A stretch of 36,854 bases of DNA from Tychonema sp. LEGE 06208 (GTDB lineage Bacteria; Cyanobacteriota; Cyanobacteriia; Cyanobacteriales; Microcoleaceae): the NCBI RefSeq assembly GCF_015207505.1, contig NZ_JADEWT010000060.1, positions 1 to 36,854 of the forward strand, read 5' to 3'. Of the stretch, positions 23,963-32,088 are shown piece after piece. The notes below the pieces were generated by a model. The model saw nothing but the letters and a program-made list of their open reading frames with translations, was not told where the DNA came from and ran no database searches. Numbering within the stretch: the stretch's first letter is position 1; every line of letters begins with the position of its first letter. Position numbers and translations under genes: made by a program.

Positions 23963-25885
23963 TTAACCCACCAGTTCCGCCAATTCCAACCAGCGCTCCG
24001 TCGCCCGATCGATCTCTTGAGTCAATTTCGCCAAACGATCGGATAATTTCTTCACCTCAGCAAACCCGCTCGGAGCATTGTCAGACAAAATCTTCTCAAT
24101 CTCTGCTTTCTCAGCTTCCAACTGCGGAATTTTAGTCTCTAACTGCTCGTATTCCCGCTTATCATTAAACGAAACTTTGGTGGATTTTGAAGTAACAGCT
24201 TTGGGTTTTGAGTTGTTAGATGCTGCAGTGCGTGCAAGTTTTTCTTTTTCTTTTTGTTCTTGCACTTCCTTGGCTTCTTCAGCTTTCTTATAGTCCAAAT
24301 ACACCGAGTAATTCCCTGGATACAAACGCAAATTGCCTCCTGGTTCCAAGGCGAAAACCATGTCAATTGTGCGATCGAGAAAATAGCGATCGTGGGACAC
24401 CACAATCACGCAGCCGTTAAAATCTTCGAGATAATCCTCCAAAACCGCCAGAGTTTGCACGTCCAAGTCGTTTGTCGGTTCGTCCAAAATCAGCACGTTG
24501 GGCGCACTCATCAGCACTTTCAACAGAAATAATCGGCGCTTTTCCCCGCCGGAAAGTTTGTTAATCGGCGCATACTGTTGGTTCGGCGGAAACAGAAACT
24601 TCTCCAACATTTGAGAAGCGGTAATGATTTCTCCATCCGCCGTTTGCACCAACTCGGCTACACTTTTCAAGTATTCAATAACTCGCTGGTCTTCGTTCGG
24701 CGTCAAATCCTCTGAATGTTGGTCGAAATAACCGATATGAATGGTTGTGCCAATTTCGACAGTACCAGAATCCGGCTGAATGCGTCCGGTGATGATATCC
24801 ATCAATGTCGATTTTCCCGCACCGTTGCAGCCAATAATTCCAATCCGGTCTTCGGGAGTGAAATTGTAGGTAAAATCTTTAATTAAAGTGCGATCGCCGT
24901 AAGCTTTACTGATATGCAGTAACTCAATCACCTTCTTACCAATCCGGCGGCCCGCTGTGGCAATTTCGACTTTGCCGTTGGCTGTTTTGAATTCCTCTGC
25001 GCGCATATCTTTAATGCGATCTATCCGGGCTTTTTGCTTGGTACTGCGAGCCTTCGGCCCTTTTTTGAGCCATTCTAACTCGCGCCGCAATACTCCCGAA
25101 AATTTGCGCTGAGTGCTGGCGGCGGATTCTTCAGCTAGGGCTTTTTTCTCCAAGTAATAAGCGTAATTTCCAGCATAATTGTAAAGGTCGCCGCGATCGA
25201 TCTCCAGGATGCGATTGGTAACGCGATCGAGAAAATAGCGATCGTGCGTAATCAGCAGCAAAGCACCGCGATAGCCGTTCAAATAGTTTTGCAACCACTC
25301 CACAGACAGCGCATCCAAGTGGTTTGTCGGTTCATCCATCAGCAACACATCGGGCTCGGAAAGCAAAGCCGTTGCTAAGGCAATTCGCTTGCGGTAGCCG
25401 CCGGACAAATCGGCAATTTTCGCATGAAAATCCTCAATTCCCAACTTAGTCAAAATCAATTTAGCTTTAGTTTCCAAATCCCACGCATCCACCTGATCGA
25501 TGCGTTCGGACACCGCAGACAGACGCGCCATTAACTTGTCTGTATCGCCTTTGCCGTGGGACAATTGATCGGAAATTTCCTCGTATTCGCGCACTAAAGC
25601 CATTTGTTCGCCGCTGTCGGCAAATACTTGCTCTAAAACCGTATGATTTTCCTCTAAATCGGGCTGTTGCGGGAGATAGACAATTGTAGACCCTGGATTG
25701 ACCCAGCGATCGCCAGAGTCGATCGACTCCATACCGGCAATCATTTTCAGCAGGGTGGATTTCCCGGAACCGTTGGTGCCGATGAGTCCGACTTTATCGC
25801 CTTCATCGAGGCTGAAACTGGCATCTGTCAAGAGTTCCTTGATGCCGAAGTCTTTTTTGATCGATCGCAGAGTAAAAATAGTCAT
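23963..25885 (-). CDS. ABC-F family ATPase (Uup-like)
   Basis: A 640-residue soluble protein with two ABC ATPase domains and no membrane segment, the ABC-F layout of ribosome-associated factors. Domain 1: Walker A GTNGSGKST at 36-44, signature LSGGYRKRIALA, Walker B LLMDEPTNHLD. A linker with GPKARSTKQKARIDRI is the P-site-tRNA-interaction-motif region between domains. Domain 2: Walker A GCNGAGKST at about 350, signature LSGGEKRRLFLL, Walker B LILDEPTNDLD. A C-terminal coiled coil of about 80 residues (YEQLETKIPQLEAEKAEIEK, LAKLTQEIDRATERW) is typical of Uup, where it binds nucleic acid. All ATPase motifs are intact. The start at 25885 is given by the conserved MTIFTL strand. Confidence 0.94.
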   Translation of the reverse strand: MTIFTLRSIKKDFGIKELLTDASFSLDEGDKVGLIGTNGSGKSTLLKMIAGMESIDSGDRWVNPGSTIVYLPQQPDLEENHTVLEQVFADSGEQMALVREYEEISDQLSHGKGDTDKLMARLSAVSERIDQVDAWDLETKAKLILTKLGIEDFHAKIADLSGGYRKRIALATALLSEPDVLLMDEPTNHLDALSVEWLQNYLNGYRGALLLITHDRYFLDRVTNRILEIDRGDLYNYAGNYAYYLEKKALAEESAASTQRKFSGVLRRELEWLKKGPKARSTKQKARIDRIKDMRAEEFKTANGKVEIATAGRRIGKKVIELLHISKAYGDRTLIKDFTYNFTPEDRIGIIGCNGAGKSTLMDIITGRIQPDSGTVEIGTTIHIGYFDQHSEDLTPNEDQRVIEYLKSVAELVQTADGEIITASQMLEKFLFPPNQQYAPINKLSGGEKRRLFLLKVLMSAPNVLILDEPTNDLDVQTLAVLEDYLEDFNGCVIVVSHDRYFLDRTIDMVFALEPGGNLRLYPGNYSVYLDYKKAEEAKEVQEQKEKEKLARTAASNNSKPKAVTSKSTKVSFNDKREYEQLETKIPQLEAEKAEIEKILSDNAPSGFAEVKKLSDRLAKLTQEIDRATERWLELAELVG

Positions 25886-26181
25886 GAGTATATAAGATCG
25901 TTTACCTAACTTAGTTTAGCGCTGATGGGGATTTAAGCTTACTTGTGGTAATATCGACTTCAACTTGAAGCAAGGGTTGAGCTAGAACAAATATTTCAGG
26001 CTCTTCAAGCAAAACTCTCTCAATAAACTATCAGGGAATAATAGGGCGCTGTACCAGCTCGTAATTCCGCTGGGCCCATTGCAGTCGCTCAACGCGATCG
26101 CACGCACACCCATTTTTCCAATTCTCATCCCATCTTCGCCGCGCCTGTCTTTCGATCGATCGGAGAGTAAAAATAGTCATG
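25859..26181. repeat. 28-bp near-exact direct repeat spanning two start codons
   Basis: GATCGATCG(C)AGAGTAAAA... at 25859-25886 and its copy at 26154-26181 agree at 27 of 28 positions; only C/G at the tenth base differs. The first copy is the complement of the first codons of the ABC-F gene and ends at its start codon. The second copy provides the GGAGAG ribosome site and the ATG of the next gene on the opposite strand. The 26182-side and the 267 bp between the copies show no further similarity, and no gene was found between them. Confidence 0.75.
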
Positions 26182-26892
26182 GTTATGGATTTAGATGAAA
26201 GAAAGTTTGCCGTCAGGCAGTTTTACGAGCAGTTTTGGAAAGCGAACCCTGAAGTGACTTTATACGAGACAGTAGTTTGTAATAAATGCCCTGACGTTTG
26301 CCCAATTTATCAAAAAATTGCCAGTCTTAAATTGTTGGCAAAGTTTGTTAGTTCAGGTTTTGATTGTGTAGAAATCCAAAGAGCGCAGCAGAATATTCCT
26401 CAAGCTGTTTCTGATGCTTTCGAGCGTCACTTCTGGTATTCCCAGTGGACGATTAGTGAATTATGTCTGGTAAAAATTCCGATTGCTGGACAAGACACAT
26501 TTTTTTTGTTCGTTGCAGGCTTGTGTGATGATGGTTGGGAAAACAATACTAGCTTTATCGAAATTTTTTCCGAGGGAGGTGAGTTTATCGGCGCAACAGA
26601 TTTGTTCTCCGGTCGAGCAGTGAAATGGAGAGAAACACAATTCACCAATCAGGACTATCAATACATTACAGGTGAGCCTCCGCCTCCTTGGCCTAGAGAT
26701 ATTTCTAACGATATATCATACGACGAACCTTTATCGCCCGAAGCAATGCTCGCAGAGAATTTGTCCTGCCTGTCATTAGAGATAGTTTACTATTATGAGC
26801 CTTTCTGGTCAGAAGAAATGCTCTGGCAATCTGCTGTAAAAATTGAGTATGAAGGGGCAGTTATTCGTTATGTTGTTGGTGAAATAAATTAA
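26179..26892 (+). CDS. Hypothetical protein (237 aa)
   Basis: I do not recognise this family. The protein is acidic, aromatic-rich and soluble, without signal peptide or membrane helix. Seen in it: a basic/aromatic N-terminal helix (ERKFAVRQFYEQFWKANPEV), a Cys cluster CNKCPDVCP at about 34-42 that could bind metal or be redox active, a beta-rich centre (FFLFVAGLCDDGWENNTSFIEIFSEGGEFI), and a C-terminal YYYEPFWSEEMLWQSAVKIEYEGAVIRYV. The ATG at 26179 has GGAGAG 11 bases upstream, supplied by the duplicated 28-bp repeat; an ATG at 26185 is also possible. It starts a stretch of accessory genes and relics. Confidence 0.55.
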   Translation: MVMDLDERKFAVRQFYEQFWKANPEVTLYETVVCNKCPDVCPIYQKIASLKLLAKFVSSGFDCVEIQRAQQNIPQAVSDAFERHFWYSQWTISELCLVKIPIAGQDTFFLFVAGLCDDGWENNTSFIEIFSEGGEFIGATDLFSGRAVKWRETQFTNQDYQYITGEPPPPWPRDISNDISYDEPLSPEAMLAENLSCLSLEIVYYYEPFWSEEMLWQSAVKIEYEGAVIRYVVGEIN

Positions 26893-27015
26893 TATAAGAC
26901 TGAGTTTATATTGTAATACATAAAAAATTAATTGCTTGAAATAGCGATCGCCACTAGGATCGATAAAAAAATCCTCTGCGGTAAAATGAGGAAAAAAAAC
27001 ACGGATAATTCCCAG

Positions 27016-27270
27016 ATGAACGATCGCTCCTCAGCAGATTTGATATCTGTGACAGAGTTACACCGCCAGCTTAATGACTTACTCCAGCAACTATCACCGG
27101 AACGATTACAGGTGCTTGCTGATTTTGCGGCTTACTTAGCAAATGCTGAAAGCGAAGCTGCAACTCAAGAACTTTTGGCAATTTCTGGATTGCTAGAGCG
27201 AGTTAAGCAAAATCAAGCAACCCCTAAAACTGATTACACAAACTGGAAAAGTCTTCGATCTGATGTATGA
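27016..27270 (+). CDS. RelB-like antitoxin of a RelE/ParE-type module
   Basis: 84 residues from the ATG at 27016. The core ISVTELHRQLNDLLQQLSPERLQVLADFAAYLA is the N-terminal part of a common cyanobacterial antitoxin family, with a disordered toxin-binding tail ending KSLRSDV. The start at 27016 puts the conserved ISVTEL about ten residues in, as in relatives; an in-frame ATG at 26986 and TTG at 26932 would add unmatched residues. It overlaps the toxin start by eight bases, the usual translationally coupled arrangement. It would neutralise a toxin that is itself broken here. Confidence 0.65.
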   Translation: MNDRSSADLISVTELHRQLNDLLQQLSPERLQVLADFAAYLANAESEAATQELLAISGLLERVKQNQATPKTDYTNWKSLRSDV

Positions 27271-27528
27271 AGTTCTTCTGTATTCTGATGCTCAAAAGGT
27301 TTATGTCAATGCTGACAAAGCCCTAGCGAAGAAAATTGCCCGATGTTTAGAACAGATAGAATAAACTCCCCGATCGCACCCTAATATTAAAGCCCTCAAA
27401 GGAGATTTTGCAGGGTACTATCGCTACGGAATTGGGGACTGCAGAGTCATTTACTCGATCGAGGATGAAGTCGTGCAGGTATTTTTTGTGGCGCGATCGC
27501 CCATCGCAGTGAGGTGTATGAAGCATGA
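27263..27528 (+). pseudogene. RelE/ParE-type toxin gene, doubly broken
   Basis: Translation from ATG 27263 gives YEVLLYSDAQKVYVNADKAL then AKKIARCLEQIE, and a TAA at 27362-27364 where relatives have a Gln codon (CAA to TAA is one change). It continues in frame with TPRSHPNIKALKGDFAGYYR, YGIGDCRVIYSIEDEVVQVF, and a two-base excess (GCGCG) at about 27491-27495, which shifts the end out of frame; skipping it restores AIAHRSEVYEA and a stop at 27528. All RelE core parts (L.G...YRyriGdyRviY) are present but cannot be read as one protein. It is the partner of the antitoxin just upstream. Confidence 0.75.
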
Positions 27529-27562
27529 GGGCGAGTGAGTCAGCCCAGCAACAAGAGCGATC

Positions 27563-27660
27563 GATTTAATCACTAAACGGGCGATCGATCGCAGTTCCAA
27601 CTGGATTCGCCGTCAATAAATTCTCTCTACTGCTCAAACTATTTATGTCAAATAACCGCG
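27563..27660 (+). pseudogene. MNT-domain antitoxin tail plus HEPN toxin start, relic copy A
   Basis: Codons from 27563 read DLITKRAIDRSSNWIRRQ and a stop at 27619, the end of a minimal nucleotidyltransferase (MntA-type). After 25 bases ATG 27645 opens MSNNRDRASLID, the start of a HEPN (HepT-type) partner, which is lost after about 13 codons. The stretch is 93 percent identical over 98 bp to copy B at 28730-28827, with 7 differences. Neither gene could make a working protein. Confidence 0.65.
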
Positions 27661-27964
27661 ATCGCGCTTCCTTAATCGATCGCTCTTTTTCTTTCAACAA
27701 CTGCTTCTCCCGTTCTACTCGTTGCTCGATCGGGTATTTATAAGAAGTCGTGCCGATCGACTGCTTAAACCACAGATGAGCGAAAAGTCCGTTAAGATTA
27801 TCTGTTTTTAGCCGAGATGAGGCAAGCAAAATGGTGGGCTTTGTTGGTAAGTGCAAACGATCGCCGATCGAGGTACCACACATCACTGCAACCGACCTTA
27901 TGCTAAATTATTGTTGGAATTACAAGCGATCGCCAGCGCCAGCAGAAAAGGAGGATATGCAAAA

Positions 27965-28540
27965 ATGGGTAAAGGCAGGTTAGAAGCGTTCAGCGACGGT
28001 GTAATCGCCATTCTCATCACCATTATGGTGCTCGAATTGAAAGTGCCCCATCAAGCTGATTTAGCTGCGCTGCGTCCGCTAGTTCCAGTATTTCTGAGCT
28101 ATGTACTCAGTTTTATTTATCTGGGTATCTACTGGAACAACCACCATCACTTGTTACAGGCGACTCGGCACGTCAATGGTAATGTCTTGTGGGCTAATCT
28201 GCATCTGCTGTTCTGGTTGTCACTGATTCCCTTTGTCACTGCCTGGACAGGCGAAAACCACTTCGCGGCCTGGCCAGTTGCGCTTTATGGCACTGTGCTG
28301 TTGTTGGCTGCGATCGCTTACTTCATTCTTACTCGTGTCCTTATTTCTTACCACGGTAAAGATTCTACTCTGGCAATTGCACTTGGGCGAGACTTTAAGG
28401 GTAAGGTATCAGTAGTGATTTATGCTGCCGCAATCCTGCTTTCCTTTGTGAACTCGTTGTTTGCTTTCATGCTGTATGTTTTAGTTGCGATCGTGTGGCT
28501 GATCCCCGATCGGCGTATTGAGAAGATACTGACTTCGTGA
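27965..28540 (+). CDS. TMEM175/DUF1211 family potassium channel-like membrane protein
   Basis: 191 residues starting at the ATG at 27965, 12 bases after an AAAGGAGG ribosome site. RLEAFSDGVIAILITIMVLE at the N terminus contains the FSDG signature (Phe9-Ser10-Asp11-Gly12) of the bacterial TMEM175 family, which form potassium-permeable channels as tetramers. Six membrane helices are visible (LVPVFLSYVLSFIYLGIYW, LFWLSLIPFVTAW, WPVALYGTVLLLAAIAYF, VSVVIYAAAILLSFV and FMLYVLVAIVWLIP among them), with HHHLL between helices 2 and 3. It ends in a basic RRIEK tail. It sits between the two MNT/HEPN relic copies and runs alone. Confidence 0.88.
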   Translation: MGKGRLEAFSDGVIAILITIMVLELKVPHQADLAALRPLVPVFLSYVLSFIYLGIYWNNHHHLLQATRHVNGNVLWANLHLLFWLSLIPFVTAWTGENHFAAWPVALYGTVLLLAAIAYFILTRVLISYHGKDSTLAIALGRDFKGKVSVVIYAAAILLSFVNSLFAFMLYVLVAIVWLIPDRRIEKILTS

Positions 28541-28576
28541 AGAATATTAGGGGGAGTTTAACGCTCATTCTCCGTC

Positions 28577-28604
28577 TTACCAATTACCAATTACTAATTA
28601 CCAA
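28577..28604. repeat. Heptamer repeat (TTACCAA)x4
   Basis: Three TTACCAA and one TTACTAA units. The last unit ends two bases before the point where the MNT relic becomes recognisable, so the repeat marks the truncation edge. Confidence 0.75.
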
Positions 28605-28606
28605 AT

Positions 28607-28827
28607 GACGACTTTCATGCAGAAAGCGACATCGATATCCTAGTTGCTTTTGCCCCCACAGCCAACTGGAGTCTACTCGATCGCGCCAAAATGCAGGAAG
28701 AACTCGAAGCACTGCTAAGCAGACCAGTTGATTTAATCAGTAAACAGGCGATCGAGCGCAGTTCCAACTGGATTCGCCGTCAATAAATTCTCTCTACCGC
28801 TCAAACTATCTATGTCAAATAGTCGCG
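28607..28827 (+). pseudogene. MNT-domain antitoxin, N-terminally truncated, relic copy B
   Basis: From 28607 the frame encodes DDFHAESDIDILVAFAPTAN, WSLLDRAKMQEELEALLSRP and VDLISKQAIERSSNWIRRQ with stop at 28784-28786. SDIDILV holds the metal-binding Asp pair of the nucleotidyltransferase fold, but the GSRAR-like helix before it is missing and there is no start codon. ATG 28812 then opens MSNSRE, the first residues of a HEPN partner, which is cut off within a few codons. The end (28730-28827) matches relic copy A. Confidence 0.7.
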
Positions 28828-28929
28828 AGCGTCAGCGCCCGAACAACTGGCTGTACCATTAAATCCATTGTCAGCAGTTTCAGAAACCCAACTCGCTACA
28901 ATTAAACTATTGATTTTCTCTCCCACATC

Positions 28930-29499
28930 ATAATTGCGATTCCGTCTGGATTTAGCCCCCAAGATTACCTTTCCCTCGAACGCGATAATATCATCCGATA
29001 TGAATATCGGCATGGTTTAGTCTACGCAATGGCCCGAAGTAGCGATAATCATAGCCGTCTCAGTATTAATCTTTTAACCGCAATTAATCTTCACCTGCGT
29101 GATGGCGACTGTCAGTTTTTTTCCGGTGATGTCAAGGTGAATTATGCCGATGCGTTTTTCTACTATCCAGATGCCTTTGTCACCTGCGATCCGCGCGATC
29201 GCAACGATCGTTATGTGAAGCGCTATCCTAAATTAATTGCCGAAGTGCTATCCCCTTCCACTAAAAACTTCGATTGTAGCGATAAGTTGGCAGATTATCA
29301 ACAGCTTAAATCCTTGGAAGAATATGTTTTAATCTCCCAGGATGAGATGCGGGTAGAGTGTCGCCGTCAGGTGCAAGATGAGAACGGGGAACGTTGGGAA
29401 ACGGTAGTTTATGGTGCGGCAGATAGAGCGATATTTCAGAGTATACAGCTTGATGTGGCGATCGAGGAGCTATATCGCGGTGTGAGTTTGGGGCGGTAG
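28930..29499 (+). pseudogene. Uma2 family gene with lost start codon (residual ORF 29029-29499)
   Basis: Codons from 28930 read IIAIPSGFSPQDYLSLERDN then IIRYEYRHGLVYAMARSSDN and continue without a stop through SGDVKVNYADAFFYYPDAFV, CDPRDRNDRYVKRYPKLIAE and VLSPSTKNFDCSDK to the end at 29499. This is a full Uma2/DUF820 protein, of which relatives begin MIAIP; here the first codon is ATA instead of ATG. The first usable ATG is at 29029, which would drop about 33 residues of the N-terminal helix but keep the nuclease core (YYPDAFV and LIAEVLS). It may be a pseudogene, use a rare ATA/ATT start, or make a shortened protein. Confidence 0.65.
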
Positions 29500-29684
29500 T
29501 CGATCGCGATACACAAAGAACACCCGCTGTCTGACGACAACATAAAAAATTGCGATCGCCCTTTCGCTGCATCACCAGCGCGATCGCCCTGATTGTAATC
29601 GCTACTCCAATTTAACACGCTTTTCCCATTAGTAGACCTAAATAATGTATGATGATCGCCAAACCTTAAGCCACAAAAACTTCT
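29500..29684. other. Gap between Uma2 and mrp operon
   Basis: 185 bp with two HIP1-type GCGATCGCCCT stretches at about 29553 and 29581 and no gene. The promoter of the mrp operon should lie here; no clear -35/-10 pair was picked. Confidence 0.4.
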
Positions 29685-30020
29685 GTGTTAGAAGCCTTCG
29701 TATTTGCCACCATACTGTGCGGATTTTTTGGTATCATCCTCAAAAAGAACCTGGTAATGAAAATCGTCTCTATGGACGTGATGAGTACCGGTGTAATTGC
29801 CTATTATGTCGTGATTGCATCCCTCAATGGCTTGTATACCCCAATTATGGGAGAAGTCAAAAATAGAGCTTACGCCGATCCAGTCCCCCAGGGGATCATC
29901 TTAACGGCGATCGTCATCGGCTTTTCAATTCAAGCCCTGATGCTGGTGGGTGTGATGAAGCTAGCACGAGACAATCCCACGTTGGAAACCAGCGAGATTG
30001 AAAAAAATAACACGCCCTAA
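29685..30020 (+). CDS. mrpC: Mrp antiporter subunit C (NuoK-like)
   Basis: First gene of an Mrp-type cation/proton antiporter operon; MrpC is a small three-helix subunit related to NuoK of complex I. 111 residues from the GTG at 29685 (VLEAFVFATILCGFFGIILK). Helix 2 is STGVIAYYVVIASLNGLY, helix 3 ILTAIVIGFSIQALMLVGVM, with the short D-P-V-P-Q between them as in MrpC (DPlPQALvLTAIVI). The last codons (EIEKNNTP and stop) occur again, with the same flanking bases, ahead of the second mrpD. It is 9 bp ahead of mrpD. Confidence 0.88.
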   Translation: MLEAFVFATILCGFFGIILKKNLVMKIVSMDVMSTGVIAYYVVIASLNGLYTPIMGEVKNRAYADPVPQGIILTAIVIGFSIQALMLVGVMKLARDNPTLETSEIEKNNTP

Positions 30021-30029
30021 AACCCATCA

Positions 30030-31457
30030 ATGAATATCCTGACGATCGCTTGGCTGACACTACCATTTTTTATCGGGTTCGTGATTGCTCTCATCCCAAA
30101 GCTTGACAAATATCTCGCCTTGGGCATCACCTTTGTTTCGGCTGGCTACGCGCTGCTGCTATTTCTCGAACAGTCACCCGTTAAACTACAGTTACTAGAT
30201 AATTTCGGTGTCGAATTAGTCGCAGATAATTTAAGCGCCTACTTTATCTTAACAAATGCGATCGTAACTGCTGCGGTAATTTTCTACTGTTGGGACGGCG
30301 ATAAAACAGCTTTCTTTTACTCTATGATGATTATTCTGCATGGGAGTATCAATTCTCCGTTTGTCTGTGCAGATTTTGTCAGTTTATATGTCGCCTTAGA
30401 AGTCAGCGGGATTGCTGCTTTTCTGTTAATTGCCTATCCTCGCACCGATCGCTCTTTATGGGTAGCTTTGCGCTATCTATTTATCAGCAACACCGCCATG
30501 CTATTTTATCTGGTGGGAGCTGCGCTAGTATATCAAACCCATAATTCCTTTCTGTTTGAGGGTTTAAAAGGTGCGCCGCCAGAAGCTTTAGCCCTGATAT
30601 TTCTAGGATTGTTGATTAAAGGGGGGATTTTTGTATCGGGATTGTGGCTGCCGCTAACTCACTCAGAATCAGAAACCCCAGTCTCAGCATTACTATCAGG
30701 AATTGTCATCAAAGCCAGTATTTTACCTCTCTTGCGCTGTGCTTTAATTTCCGACGATATTGGTAATATCGTCAGAATATTTGGCGTAGCAACAGCTTTA
30801 ATGGGGGTCTTTTTTGTGATCTTTGAAAAAGACACAAAACGGATGTTAGCCTTCAGCACAATTTCCCAGTTAGGCTTTATTCTCGCAGCGCCAGAAGTAG
30901 GGGGGATTTATGCGCTGGGTCACGGTTTAGTGAAATCAAATCTGTTCTTGATGGCCGGCTCATTACCAAGTAGAAACTTCAAAGAACTGCAATCTAAGCC
31001 GATCGGCTATAACCTCTGGATTCCCCTAGTTATCGCCAGTCTCTCGATTTCCGGTTTTCCATTGTTGGCAGGATTTGGGTCTAAAGTGTTGACATTAAAA
31101 AGTGTAGCACCTTGGCAGGAGATCCCGATGAATATCGCTGCACTTGGCACAGCCATAGCCTTCGCCAAATTCATCTTTCTGCCCCGTGGAGAAAAACAAG
31201 AAATCAAAATCGGTTTGTGGCTAGCGATCGCACTTTTAACTAGCGGGCTAATTATCGCAAATGTGGTGTACTTAGAAGCTTATACGGTTGAGAGCATCAT
31301 CAAAGCCATTGGCACGATCGCGATTGGGTGGCTGATTTATGTTTTAGTTATTAAACGGTTGGCGATCGATCTGCCGCGCGTAGCTGAGCAATTTGAGCAT
31401 CTGATCGGTGTAATGACTCTAAGTTTGATCGTACTCTTTTGGATGGCACTAGCATGA
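30030..31457 (+). CDS. mrpD: Mrp antiporter subunit D, copy 1 (NdhD5/NdhD6-like)
   Basis: 475 residues, about 13-14 membrane helices, member of the NuoL/M/N-type proton-pumping family (complex I antiporter-like). Characteristic parts: VALEVSGIAAFLLIAYP in helix 5 with the conserved Glu, LRYLFISNTAMLFYLVGAAL, GLLIKGGIFVSGLWLPLTHS with the key Lys of helix 7, SALLSGIVIKASILPLLR with the helix-8 Lys, and FEKDTKRMLAFSTISQLGF. Cyanobacterial clusters of this kind hold the genes named ndhD5 and ndhD6 in Synechocystis. The 5' half is almost identical to the second copy at 34016. ATG at 30030 has no other upstream option in frame. The stop overlaps mrpE by ATGA. Confidence 0.9.
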   Translation: MNILTIAWLTLPFFIGFVIALIPKLDKYLALGITFVSAGYALLLFLEQSPVKLQLLDNFGVELVADNLSAYFILTNAIVTAAVIFYCWDGDKTAFFYSMMIILHGSINSPFVCADFVSLYVALEVSGIAAFLLIAYPRTDRSLWVALRYLFISNTAMLFYLVGAALVYQTHNSFLFEGLKGAPPEALALIFLGLLIKGGIFVSGLWLPLTHSESETPVSALLSGIVIKASILPLLRCALISDDIGNIVRIFGVATALMGVFFVIFEKDTKRMLAFSTISQLGFILAAPEVGGIYALGHGLVKSNLFLMAGSLPSRNFKELQSKPIGYNLWIPLVIASLSISGFPLLAGFGSKVLTLKSVAPWQEIPMNIAALGTAIAFAKFIFLPRGEKQEIKIGLWLAIALLTSGLIIANVVYLEAYTVESIIKAIGTIAIGWLIYVLVIKRLAIDLPRVAEQFEHLIGVMTLSLIVLFWMALA

Positions 31458-31840
31458 TTGGAACTTTGATATTACGATTGACAATTTGGTTTTTGCTGAC
31501 TTCCGATCTGAGTCCAGCAAATATCATCATTGGTGTGCTGATTGCCTTTCTTCTCCCCCGTGGCTATACATCCCCGGAAAGGTTTAAGGATTGGCTAAAA
31601 ATGATTAAAAAAATTCTGATTGCGATTCCAGTAGCATACATTGAAGCTTTTCAAATTATTGTCAATCCCCACAACGGAGAAGACATGATTCTGGAACGGG
31701 TAAAACTCAAAAGGTCGCCGATCATGATATTTTTGGATGTATTTGTGATTACCTTTACACCCAAAACAATTGTTGTGAGACACAACCACGCAGGTTCCTA
31801 CGAAGTCCACAGGGTTCTGCCGACGAGGGAAAATCCATGA
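31454..31840 (+). CDS. mrpE: Mrp antiporter subunit E
   Basis: 128 residues from the ATG at 31454 (ATGATTGG), which overlaps the mrpD stop codon. Two membrane helices (TLILRLTIWFLLTSDLSPA, NIIIGVLIAFLLP), the cytoplasmic PERFKDWLKMIKKILI, then IPVAYIEAFQIIVNPHNGED and the family's SPIMIFLDVFVITFTPKTIVV close to the C terminus. MrpE helps assembly of the Mrp complex and is needed for full antiport. Its last bases overlap mrpF by ATGA. In-frame TTG at 31439 is inside mrpD and is not favoured. Confidence 0.85.
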   Translation: MIGTLILRLTIWFLLTSDLSPANIIIGVLIAFLLPRGYTSPERFKDWLKMIKKILIAIPVAYIEAFQIIVNPHNGEDMILERVKLKRSPIMIFLDVFVITFTPKTIVVRHNHAGSYEVHRVLPTRENP

Positions 31841-32088
31841 ACTTGGTACTAATTGCAATGATTGCAGCTATGCTCATCCCCATGTACGAAGCATGGAAGG
31901 ATGATGATATTTGGCAGAAAATGCTGGCATTGGCCAGTATTTCCACAAAGGCAGGAATTATGACTTTGTTCATATCTGTCTTGCGCGATGATTGGATGAT
32001 TGGCGCTGTGGGGGCGATTATCCTCACCGTAGGAAATGCGGGATTAATGCTGTTGGCACATATCATAAAACGACTGGACGACCTATGA
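31837..32088 (+). CDS. mrpF: Mrp antiporter subunit F
   Basis: 83 residues with three membrane helices (NLVLIAMIAAMLIPMYEAW, ISTKAGIMTLFISVL, IGAVGAIILTVGNAGLMLLA). Length and helix count fit MrpF, a small structural subunit; sequence similarity is weak, and assignment leans on its place between E and G. ATG overlaps the stop of mrpE and its own stop overlaps mrpG. Confidence 0.75.
   Translation: MNLVLIAMIAAMLIPMYEAWKDDDIWQKMLALASISTKAGIMTLFISVLRDDWMIGAVGAIILTVGNAGLMLLAHIIKRLDDL

Noticed and set aside
25975..26027. Short frame ELEQIFQALQAKLSQ with stop, upstream of the 26179 gene
   Set aside because: Looks like a helical protein end but only about 24 codons are open; not enough to assign even as a relic.
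27566..27886. Minus-strand open frame with a coiled-coil-like EREKQLLKEKERSIKEAR stretch
   Set aside because: It is antisense to the MNT/HEPN relic, which has clear family matches, and the rest of the frame has no family pattern.
28810..29013. Minus-strand 67-codon open frame
   Set aside because: Antisense to the start of the Uma2 gene; no family match and no ribosome binding site.
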